Notes: generated by a model not told the origin, from the sequence alone. A stretch of DNA of 5,238 bases from an uncultured Prevotella sp. (GCA_934202525.1 CAKPYB010000076.1:1-5238); one strand, 5' to 3'; positions 1 through 4,788 are shown, counted from the first letter of the stretch. A program made the numbers and translations.

Positions 1-231
1 TGCATTACTGTTAATATAATTCGGAAAGAAAAAGAGCTTGAGCACCAGGAAGATGATGGCAAGCTTGATGAGGATGATGGTCCAGAGCGTCTTGCCCAGG
101 GTCATCGTCCTGAAGCCATCATAATAGAGATGGAATATTTGGGATAGAAGTCCTTGCTTCATCGGCTTTACATCTGTTGTCATCGGCTTCCCATCCATTG
201 TCATCAGATTTTCATTCTTTTCCTTCTTCAT
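1..231 (-). CDS. DUF4492 family small membrane protein (3' end outside window)
   Basis: The 77 visible residues start at the ATG at 229-231 and stay open to the window edge, so the C-terminus is missing. A Lys/Met-rich N-terminus (about 1-28) is followed by the family core, with YYDGFRTMTLGKTLW at about 36-50, then a hydrophobic segment at about 50-69 (IILIKLAIIFLVLKLFFF) ending in PNY. This pattern matches DUF4492, a small Bacteroidota family with one predicted transmembrane helix that is normally encoded just upstream of cytochrome bd quinol oxidase (cydA, cydB). That would place cydA just beyond position 1, on the minus strand; this is inference from family context. The first ATG is chosen because AAGAAGGAG lies five bases upstream, the best Shine-Dalgarno match in the window. 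The N-terminus before the core is longer than I expect for the family and contains a 7-residue duplication (residues 10-23). Only a weak promoter candidate was seen upstream (AATATTTG on the minus strand at 288-295). The molecular role of the family is not established. Confidence 0.85.
   Translation of the reverse strand, partial: MKKEKNENLMTMDGKPMTTDVKPMKQGLLSQIFHLYYDGFRTMTLGKTLWTIILIKLAIIFLVLKLFFFPNYINSNA
163..204. repeat. 21-bp imperfect tandem duplication inside the DUF4492 gene
   Basis: Two adjacent 21-base units, 163-183 and 184-204, match at 17 of 21 positions. The unit length keeps the frame, and on the minus strand they encode MTMDGKP followed by MTTDVKP (residues 10-16 and 17-23) in the cytoplasm-side N-terminal extension ahead of the membrane helix. 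Confidence 0.8.
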
Positions 232-363
232 ACTTACTCCTTCTTTTAAAAATCTGCAGTAAATCTACAATAAAATGATGTAACTACCAAATATTTTCTT
301 GAAAAAGTTACAAAAAGGTTATTTTTTGGTGTCTCATAAAGGGGTGTTTTAAAGAGAAAAATG

Positions 364-392
364 TATCTTTGCATCAGAATTTATTATCTTTG
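364..392 (+). promoter_or_regulatory. Two tandem -7 boxes upstream of the MmcQ/YjbR gene
   Basis: TATCTTTGCAT occurs at 364-374 and again at 385-395, exactly 21 bases apart. TATCTTTG is a perfect match to the Bacteroidota -7 consensus TAnnTTTG. Neither copy has a clear TTTG about 20 bases upstream, so which one is used, or whether both are, cannot be read from the sequence. Either gives a leader of roughly 110-130 bases before the ATG at 510. Confidence 0.55.
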
Positions 393-435
393 CATGATCT
401 AAGCATAAGAAAAAGCATGATCTAAGCATAAGAAA
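392..435. repeat. Perfect 21-bp direct repeat, period 23
   Basis: The 21-base unit beginning GCATGATCTAAGC is present at 392-412 and identically at 415-435, separated by AA. The first copy begins at the last base of the downstream -7 box, so both copies lie in or at the start of the predicted untranslated leader of the MmcQ/YjbR gene. No mutation separates the copies, which suggests a recent duplication or selection on the unit. Confidence 0.85.
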
Positions 436-509
436 TTGCAGAAAATGATGCTTTAGAAAATGCATCTGAAAAATAGAATCATCTTAATCTGAATGAATCA
501 GAAGATATT

Positions 510-878
510 ATGAACATAGAATCAGTTAGAGAGTATTGCCTCTCACTCCCTCTTGCAACCGAGGCTTTCCCCTTTGATGAGCGAACCCTGGTGTTTCGCA
601 TCTTGGGCAAGATCTTTGCTTGTGTAGATTTGGAGCGCCCGGAATGGGTTACGATGAAATGTAATGCCGATTATGCCCTCGAACTTCGGGAGGAGCATTC
701 CGAGATAGAAGGTGCCTGGCATTGGAACAAGAAGTACTGGAACCAGGTAAACCTTTATGGCACGCTGGAAGATGATTTCATCCAGACCCTGATTCGCCAC
801 AGTTATTCCGAAGTGGTGAAGAAGCTCAAGAAACAGGAAAAGCTTGAGCATCCTGAAATCATGGAGGTGGTGGAGTAG
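510..878 (+). CDS. MmcQ/YjbR family protein
   Basis: This 122-residue protein has the length and pattern of the MmcQ/YjbR family (CyaY-like alpha/beta fold, reported as possibly DNA-binding). Visible landmarks are an N-terminal helix with REYCLSLP (7-14), PFDERTLVFRILGKIFACV (21-39) covering the first strands, the family segment KCNADYALELREEH (50-63), GAWHWNKKYWNQVNL (68-82), and the C-terminal helix LIRHSYSEVVKKL (94-106). It resembles E. coli YjbR in layout. No signal peptide or membrane segment is seen, so it is probably cytoplasmic. The ATG at 510 is the first in the open frame and is preceded by AGAAG, a weak ribosome-binding site. It stands alone, with its own promoter region, and converges on the cupin gene with only 3 bases between the stop codons. 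The biochemical function of the family is poorly defined, so no more specific role is given. Confidence 0.9.
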   Translation: MNIESVREYCLSLPLATEAFPFDERTLVFRILGKIFACVDLERPEWVTMKCNADYALELREEHSEIEGAWHWNKKYWNQVNLYGTLEDDFIQTLIRHSYSEVVKKLKKQEKLEHPEIMEVVE

Positions 879-894
879 TTTCTACCACTCCACC
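869..894. terminator. Small hairpin across the convergent stop codons
   Basis: GGTGGAG (869-875) pairs with CTCCACC (888-894), and TAG (876-878) can pair with CTA (882-884), leaving a TTT loop and a CCA bulge. The structure spans the stop codons of both convergent genes. There is no T-run on either side, so it is at best a weak or factor-assisted terminator; the pairing may simply reflect similar last codons (GTG GAG) in both genes. Confidence 0.35.
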
Positions 895-1331
895 TTATCG
901 TTGAGAATCACACCATCAGCAGCATCTTCGGCTGTAAAGGTTTCGCCCTTATACTGCACGCAGAGCATCAGCAGAGGTTCGGCACCATTGTTGCGAACAG
1001 AGCGCTTGCCGGCTGGTGCTACTCTCACCACGCTTCCCTCCTGAACAGGGAATACCTCGCCATCCACCTGGAATTCGCCCTTGCCACTCAGGAAGAAATA
1101 CAATTCCTCGTGGTTCTTGTGAGTATGGAGAAAGCCTGTCTCTGTGCCAGGAGCAAAGCTCTGGAATGAGAACTCGCCACCAGTAGCGTTCACGCTCTGA
1201 CCTCCGAATACCTTTCCGGGAATCTTAATCTCAGGACCCAGCTCTAAGGTGTAATCCTTGATTTCACTCATCTTACCAAAATCTGTGGCTGTAAAGTTTG
1301 CAGCCTTAGCAATAATCTTTGTTTCTTTCAT
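882..1331 (-). CDS. Single-domain cupin protein
   Basis: This 149-residue protein carries one cupin beta-barrel. Cupin motif 1 is GFLHTHKNHEELYFFLSG (66-83): His69, His71 and Glu75/Glu76 fit the usual metal-binding HxH...E. Motif 2 is GSVVRVAPAGKRSVRNN (99-115), but the usual histidine is Ser111, so the metal site has at most three classical ligands. No signal peptide is present, so it is cytoplasmic. The family includes metal-dependent enzymes, isomerases and small-molecule binders; the sequence does not fix the substrate. The start at 1331 is the first ATG of the frame; upstream is A-rich with no clear Shine-Dalgarno site. A strong promoter at 1433-1463 drives it. It is divergent from an HxlR-type regulator, a common layout for a regulator and its target, so induction by a reactive small molecule is plausible but inferred. 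Confidence 0.88.
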   Translation of the reverse strand: MKETKIIAKAANFTATDFGKMSEIKDYTLELGPEIKIPGKVFGGQSVNATGGEFSFQSFAPGTETGFLHTHKNHEELYFFLSGKGEFQVDGEVFPVQEGSVVRVAPAGKRSVRNNGAEPLLMLCVQYKGETFTAEDAADGVILNDKVEW

Positions 1332-1432
1332 CTTGTCTGTTATTTTTAAATGTTTATATTTTTCTTTCTTTTATTTTTTATTGTGAATTTCTGAATACTT
1401 CTGTTTTCAGCTTTCATTTCTGAATTGCGCTG

Positions 1433-1463
1433 CAAAGATACTGCGAAAAACTGGTTCCTGCAA
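1433..1463 (-). promoter_or_regulatory. Promoter of the cupin gene
   Basis: On the minus strand TTG (1461-1463) is followed after exactly 20 bases by TATCTTTG (1433-1440), which fits the Bacteroidota -33/-7 promoter. Transcription would start near 1426, giving a leader of roughly 95 bases before the cupin ATG. Confidence 0.8.
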
Positions 1464-1483
1464 GAGGGCACTTGGGGGTAAGA

Positions 1484-1503
1484 TGGTTACTGGGAGGTAA
1501 CTA
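1484..1503. promoter_or_regulatory. Candidate operator: GTTAC-N6-GTAAC dyad
   Basis: GTTAC (1486-1490) and GTAAC (1497-1501) form a perfect inverted repeat with spacer TGGGAG; T1484 and A1503 extend the symmetry one step outside a mismatch. A further GGTAA lies at 1477-1481. The dyad sits about 20 bases upstream of the cupin -33 element, between the divergent promoters. It shares its architecture with the dyad at 1536-1551. HxlR-family dimers generally bind inverted repeats, so the adjacent regulator is the natural candidate; binding itself is inferred. Confidence 0.45.
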
Positions 1504-1535
1504 TTGCGTGGGAATGGGAGAAGGAAAAATGCAGC

Positions 1536-1555
1536 GTTAACTTAGATTAACTTGG
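1536..1555. promoter_or_regulatory. Candidate operator: GTTAA-N6-TTAAC dyad with direct repeat
   Basis: GTTAA (1536-1540) and TTAAC (1547-1551) form an inverted repeat with a 6-base spacer. The same bases also read as a 10-base direct repeat, GTTAACTTAG then ATTAACTTGG, with 8 of 10 positions matching and TTAACTT repeated at one helical turn. It ends 4 bases before the -33 TTTG of the HxlR gene, a position suited to autoregulation. It lies 50 bases from the matching dyad at 1486-1501. Confidence 0.45.
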
Positions 1556-1559
1556 TATG

Positions 1560-1591
1560 TTTGGTTTCTTTTCGGATATTAGTTACTTTTG
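1560..1591 (+). promoter_or_regulatory. Promoter of the HxlR regulator gene
   Basis: TTTG (1560-1563) is followed after exactly 20 bases by TACTTTTG (1584-1591), a full match to TTTG-N20-TAnnTTTG. The -7 box lies inside GTTAC-TTTT-GTAGC (1582-1595), a near-dyad that resembles the two upstream dyads with a shorter spacer. The start would be near 1598, leaving a leader of about 70 bases. Confidence 0.8.
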
Positions 1592-1596
1592 TAGCC

Positions 1597-1647
1597 TATT
1601 GCAGAATATTATAGAGTTTTGCAGAACATTATTGCAGAATATTATAG
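1597..1647. repeat. 18-bp direct repeat in the HxlR leader
   Basis: TATTGCAGAATATTATAG occurs at 1597-1614 and again identically at 1630-1647, period 33. Between them GCAGAACATTAT (1621-1632) is a partial third copy with one mismatch over 12 bases. All copies lie between the predicted transcription start and the ATG at 1670, so they belong to the untranslated leader. Confidence 0.75.
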
Positions 1648-1669
1648 TAGAATATAAAGAAGATAGATT

Positions 1670-2038
1670 ATGGGAAGAATGATAAAAGAAATGGTAGTGC
1701 AGGACTGTCCCATCCGTAACGTCCTGGCGCGCGTTTGCGACAAGTGGTCGCTACTGGTAATCTACACCCTGAAAAATCATCAGGATGGTCCCCTCCGGTT
1801 TAATGCCCTGCGTAAGCTGATTCCGGATATTTCGCAGAAAATGCTTACCAGCACGTTAAAATCGTTGGAGGCTGATGGCTACGTTACCCGCAAGGCTTAT
1901 GCCGAAGTGCCGCCAAGAGTGGAGTATTCTCTCACACCCCGAGCTGAAACCCTTATTCCTATTATGGATCATCTGATAGAATGGGCGCTGGATAACATGG
2001 CTGTGATTCTGAAGGATAGGGATAAGGCAGCAGGCTGA
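1670..2038 (+). CDS. HxlR-family winged-helix transcriptional regulator
   Basis: This 122-residue protein is a typical full-length HxlR/YodB-type regulator. It has the conserved N-terminal cysteine in DCPIRNVLARVCDKWSLLVIYTL (Cys13), the helix-turn-helix region with FNALRKLIPDISQKMLTSTLKSLEADGYV (about 44-72), and the wing VPPRVEYSLT (80-89), followed by a C-terminal dimerisation helix (about 90-115). In studied relatives such as YodB and HypR the equivalent N-terminal cysteine senses quinones, aldehydes or disulfide stress; that Cys13 does so here is inference. It probably binds DNA as a dimer. Start codons are possible at Met1, Met4 and Met8; Met1 is used because it is first after the leader and AGAAGAT precedes it. 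It is divergent from the cupin gene, and candidate dyad operators lie between them. The DXS-like gene begins 142 bases downstream with its own -7 box, so it is probably not co-transcribed. Confidence 0.93.
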   Translation: MGRMIKEMVVQDCPIRNVLARVCDKWSLLVIYTLKNHQDGPLRFNALRKLIPDISQKMLTSTLKSLEADGYVTRKAYAEVPPRVEYSLTPRAETLIPIMDHLIEWALDNMAVILKDRDKAAG

Positions 2039-2043
2039 TTTCT

Positions 2044-2097
2044 AAGATGAGTTTTCCTGAAGAATATTCCAAGATGAGATTTCCGGAAAATCATTCA
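2044..2097. repeat. 27-bp imperfect tandem duplication after the HxlR gene
   Basis: Units 2044-2070 and 2071-2097 match at 21 of 27 positions, beginning AAGATGAG in both. The second unit contains the perfect 10-base palindrome TTTCCGGAAA (2080-2089). The unit length is a multiple of three; in one frame it reads KMSFPEEYS then KMRFPENHS, inside a 20-codon reading frame from ATG 2047 to TAG 2107-2109 that I do not call a gene. Confidence 0.65.
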
Positions 2098-2140
2098 TTT
2101 TTTCTGTAGTTTGGGTAATGCGTGTTTTCAAGATTCTTCG

Positions 2141-2148
2141 TATCTTTG
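2141..2148 (+). promoter_or_regulatory. -7 box of the DXS-like gene
   Basis: TATCTTTG, followed by CACCC, is a perfect -7 element, giving a start near 2155 and a short leader of about 26 bases. No good -33 element sits at the expected distance; the nearest TTTG (2110-2113) is 27 bases upstream, so activator help or a weak -33 is possible. Confidence 0.65.
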
Positions 2149-2180
2149 CACCCAGAAATCATAATTAAAACTATAAGAAA

Positions 2181-3971
2181 ATGTATATTGAGAAAATAAA
2201 GTCGCCAGCCGACTTGAAGAAGCTGGATTTGAAGGAGCTGCAGATGGTGGCTGATGAAACCAGACAAGCTGTGCTGAACCGTGTAAGCAAGCATGGCGGT
2301 CATGTGGGACCGAACCTCGGATTCGTGGAGGCTACCGTGGCGCTTCACTACGTTTTTAATGCGCCAAAGGATAAGCTCGTGTTTGACGTAAGCCACCAAT
2401 GCTATCCGCATAAGGTGCTCACCGGACGAGCTGCGGGATTCCTCGGCGATGTGGATGACATGAATGCCATTTCGGGTTATTCTTCTCCTGCCGAATGTCC
2501 GGAGTATGATAACTTTGAGGTGGGGCATACTTCCACTTCCGTGAGTCTTGCCACCGGTTTGCAGAAGGCGCGCGACGTCAAGGGTACCGATGAGAACATC
2601 ATCGCCATTATCGGCGACGGATCTCTTTCTGGCGGCGAGGCTTTCGAGGGACTGGATGAGGCTTCGGAACTCGGCACGGGCATCATCATCGTGGTGAACG
2701 ACAACGAAATGTCTATCGCCGAAAATCATGGCGGAATCTACAAGAACTTGCGTGCCCTGCGCCAGAGCAACGGCACCTGCGAGCACAACTGGTTCAAGGC
2801 GTGGGGCTTTGAATACAAGTACTTGGAAGAGGGTAACGACATCGAAAAACTCATCCAGGTTTTCGAGAGCGTGAAGGATACGGATAAGCCTACCGTGGTT
2901 CACATTCACACAGAAAAAGGTCATGGATTTGCGCCAGCCGTAGCCAACAAGGAGGCATGGCATTGGGGAATGCCTTTCAATCTGGAAGACGGTTCGCGAC
3001 CAAGAAGGAATGCCGATGGAACCCTCCCGGAGGTTGCTCCAACTGAAGATTACGGCACATTATTCTCTGACTGGATGCTCAGCGAGATGAAGCAGGATAA
3101 GACCCTCATCGCTGTAACCGCCGGTACTCCTACCGCAGGTGGTTTTACTGTCGATAAGCGCCAACTGGCTGGCAAGCAGCACATTGATATGGGAATCGCC
3201 GAAGAGCAGGCGGTGGCCATGATTTCGGGAATGGCGAAGGGCGGACTGCATCCGGTATGGACGGTTTACAGCACCTTCATCCAGCGTACCTACGACCAGA
3301 TAGCGCAAGACCTCTGCATCAATTCCAACCCAGCCGTAATCAACGTGGTAGGAGGCGGAGTGAACTCGATGAACGACATCACCCACATCTGTCTTTTCGA
3401 TATTCCGATGCTCTGCAGCATTCCGGGGCTCATCTATCTGGCTCCAACCACCTGCGAGGAGTATTTCGCCATGCTCCGCTGGAGCATTCTGCAGGATAAG
3501 AAACCTGTCGCCATCCGCGTGCCAAGCAATGGCGTGGTTCATACGTCAGAAGCCGTTGATGCTGAGTATGGTTACGAGGCAAAGTACAAGGTGATGCACC
3601 AGGGCGAGAAGGTGGCAGTCATCGCCGCCGGTTCGTTCTATCAGAAGGGCGAGAATGTAGTCCGCCTGTTGGCTGATAAGGGTATCGATGCTACGCTCAT
3701 CAATCCCCGTTATCTGAATGAGGTGGATGCCGAGACGCTGGATAGCCTGAAGGCAAACCATCAGTTGGTGGTAACCTTGGAGGATGGCTCGAAGGATGGC
3801 GGCTTCGGCGAGCGCATCGCCTCTTACTATGGCACTTCAGAAATGAAGGTGATGGTGGGCGGCATCAGAAAGGGTCTCTACGATAGATATGATGTGCAGC
3901 AGTTGCTTTCGGATAATCGCCTGCTCGATGAGCAGATTGTGGAAGACATCTTGTTAGTAATTAATGATTAG
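2181..3971 (+). CDS. Divergent 1-deoxy-D-xylulose-5-phosphate synthase-like enzyme
   Basis: This 596-residue cytoplasmic protein has the three-part layout of DXS/transketolase: cofactor domain (about 1-270), central Pyr domain (about 290-450) and C-terminal domain (about 470-596). Seen directly: His41 in GGHVGPNLG, DVSHQCYPHKVLTGR (69-83) and VGHTSTS (114-120), all close to DXS; the thiamine-diphosphate motif GDG (145-147) to NDNEMSI (173-179); His261 (E. coli His299); Glu341 (Glu370), Tyr363 (Tyr392), Arg369 (Arg398) and His402 (His431). The normal DXS signature DRAG is VGGG (390-393), so E. coli Arg420 is Gly391; Asp427 is Asn398 and Arg478 is Ser449. Canonical DXS joins pyruvate and glyceraldehyde-3-phosphate to start the MEP isoprenoid, thiamine and pyridoxal routes. 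Loss of both phosphate-binding arginines, and about 32 fewer residues between the NDN motif and the His299 equivalent, argue for a paralogue with another acceptor. The name dxs is therefore withheld. Its last codons come from an AT-rich repeat. The family call is sure, the reaction is not. Confidence 0.9.
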   Translation: MYIEKIKSPADLKKLDLKELQMVADETRQAVLNRVSKHGGHVGPNLGFVEATVALHYVFNAPKDKLVFDVSHQCYPHKVLTGRAAGFLGDVDDMNAISGYSSPAECPEYDNFEVGHTSTSVSLATGLQKARDVKGTDENIIAIIGDGSLSGGEAFEGLDEASELGTGIIIVVNDNEMSIAENHGGIYKNLRALRQSNGTCEHNWFKAWGFEYKYLEEGNDIEKLIQVFESVKDTDKPTVVHIHTEKGHGFAPAVANKEAWHWGMPFNLEDGSRPRRNADGTLPEVAPTEDYGTLFSDWMLSEMKQDKTLIAVTAGTPTAGGFTVDKRQLAGKQHIDMGIAEEQAVAMISGMAKGGLHPVWTVYSTFIQRTYDQIAQDLCINSNPAVINVVGGGVNSMNDITHICLFDIPMLCSIPGLIYLAPTTCEEYFAMLRWSILQDKKPVAIRVPSNGVVHTSEAVDAEYGYEAKYKVMHQGEKVAVIAAGSFYQKGENVVRLLADKGIDATLINPRYLNEVDAETLDSLKANHQLVVTLEDGSKDGGFGERIASYYGTSEMKVMVGGIRKGLYDRYDVQQLLSDNRLLDEQIVEDILLVIND

Positions 3972-4005
3972 TAATTAATGATTGGTAATTAATTATTAAT
4001 GATTA
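3957..4005. repeat. 14-bp AT-rich tandem repeat over the DXS-like stop codon
   Basis: GTAATTAATGATTA (3957-3970) is followed by GTAATTAATGATTG (3971-3984) and then by an expanded third copy starting GTAATTAATTATTAATGATTA at 3985. The first copy supplies the final codons Val-Ile-Asn-Asp and most of the TAG stop (3969-3971); related TTAGT units continue to about 4018. Confidence 0.8.
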
Positions 4006-4042
4006 GTTATTAGTTAGTCGGCATAGTTAGTTTTTATTTAAC

Positions 4043-4090
4043 GAGAAATCCAAGCCAGAGAATCATCTCCAGCTTGGATTTCTTCTGTTT
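4043..4090. terminator. Intrinsic terminator hairpin between convergent genes
   Basis: GAGAAATCCAAGC (4043-4055) pairs with GCTTGGATTTCTT (4072-4084): 12 Watson-Crick pairs and one G-T. Inside the loop GAGA (4058-4061) pairs with TCTC (4066-4069) around ATCA. On the plus strand the stem runs into TTTCTTCTGTTTT, giving a usable U-rich tail for the DXS-like transcript. For the minus-strand gene the same stem is present but the tail is A-rich, so termination there would be weaker. Confidence 0.8.
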
Positions 4091-4126
4091 TATCACCGAA
4101 TGTTTGTCATCATCCCAGTCATTATC

Positions 4127-4708
4127 TCAATCATCATCATCATCATCGTCATCATCATCATCCCAATCTCTATCGTGCTTCCACTTCTTCTTGTCATGCT
4201 TCCACTTCTTGTCGTGCTTGTGATGCTTGTGATACTTGTGATGCTTGCCCGGCTTTCCTGGTCCGTAAGTTTCATGGGTTCCGCCTGGCCATCCCGGTCT
4301 TCCATAGTTGCACTCAGGGCGAGGGCGGCGCTTGTCGTGTCCCCAGTTATGCTTAGGATACTTGGTGTAAATATGGTGAACATACACATGGTTCTCCCAG
4401 CCGATAGGGCGATAGAAATAGTAGGAGTTCTTGAATCTCTTCCATTGTCTGGCGGTCATCATGCGCTTGAGCTGCTTGTTGCGATAATGCCAGCCGTAGG
4501 CATCGATGTCGCGATAGCTTCGGATGCCGTCCAGATAGGTGAAGTTGATGTTCAGGAGATTGTTGCGCTGGGCGTTGCTCAATCCCAGTTCCACCACCAT
4601 CTTATCTGTGATAAAACGGGCTTCTGCCTGAATATTTGTCAGTCTCTGAGCATTCATAGATGCAATCATCATCCATACTGCAACCAATGTCATAATCATT
4701 CTTTTCAT
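4127..4708 (-). CDS. Exported protein with His/Lys-rich repeats and poly-aspartate tail
   Basis: The family is not recognised with certainty. The 193-residue product begins with a signal peptide (KR then a hydrophobic stretch, probable cleavage after Ala20 in SMNA-QR), so it acts outside the cytoplasm. Residues 21-116 look like a folded helical domain: AEARFITDKMVVELGLSNAQ (28-47) and LKRMMTARQWKRF (80-92) each carry a pattern loosely like the LTxxQ motifs of Spy/CpxP-type periplasmic proteins, but this likeness is weak. Residues 117-155 are Gly/Pro-rich. The tail has KHH, KYH, KHH, KHD triplets (155-166), then KHDKKW, KHDKKKW and KHDRDW units, and ends in eleven Asp. Such a tail suggests metal or cation binding, by inference. 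Promoter at 4757-4788; ribosome-binding site weak. In the same frame beyond the stop, the DNA continues with the same kind of residues, so the stop may be recent. Confidence 0.85.
   Translation of the reverse strand: MKRMIMTLVAVWMMIASMNAQRLTNIQAEARFITDKMVVELGLSNAQRNNLLNINFTYLDGIRSYRDIDAYGWHYRNKQLKRMMTARQWKRFKNSYYFYRPIGWENHVYVHHIYTKYPKHNWGHDKRRPRPECNYGRPGWPGGTHETYGPGKPGKHHKYHKHHKHDKKWKHDKKKWKHDRDWDDDDDDDDDDD
4130..4245. repeat. 9-bp and 3-bp tandem repeats in the tail-coding region
   Basis: At 4130-4162 eleven successive Asp codons (ten GAT and one GAC on the minus strand) form a near-perfect trinucleotide tract. Upstream in the gene, 9-base units of the form AAG-CAY-CAC/GAC encode KHH, KYH, KHH and KHD, followed by longer units encoding KHDKKW and KHDKKKW. 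Such tracts are prone to replication slippage, which here changes length without changing frame for whole-codon steps. Confidence 0.8.
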
Positions 4709-4756
4709 AACGATCTTCTCTTTAAAGGGTTATTACTGCATTTCTTTTATGTAGTG

Positions 4757-4788
4757 CAAAGATAGAGAGAATAGCTGAAAACAACAAA
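4757..4788 (-). promoter_or_regulatory. Promoter of the poly-Asp exported protein gene
   Basis: On the minus strand TTTG (4785-4788) is followed after exactly 20 bases by TATCTTTG (4757-4764), the full Bacteroidota promoter pattern. The start would be near 4750, giving a leader of about 42 bases. Confidence 0.85.

Noticed and set aside
844..1044. A 66-codon plus-strand frame overlapping the MmcQ/YjbR end and the cupin
   Set aside because: It lies antisense to the cupin, whose motifs are clear, and has no promoter or ribosome-binding site.
2141..2180. Possible thiamine-diphosphate riboswitch before the ThDP enzyme
   Set aside because: The leader from the -7 box to the ATG is only about 26 bases, far too short for that riboswitch.
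2091..2963. A 290-codon minus-strand frame opposite the DXS-like gene
   Set aside because: The plus-strand frame has clear family motifs along its whole length; the minus frame shows none and runs through the DXS-like promoter.
3060..3542. A 160-codon minus-strand frame within the DXS-like gene
   Set aside because: Antisense shadow of a conserved catalytic region, with no recognisable protein pattern.
4100..4765. A 221-codon plus-strand frame rich in Ile and Val opposite the poly-Asp gene
   Set aside because: It is the antisense reading of the repeat-rich gene (ATC/GTC runs read as Ile/Val). The minus-strand frame has a signal peptide, a full promoter and a start site.
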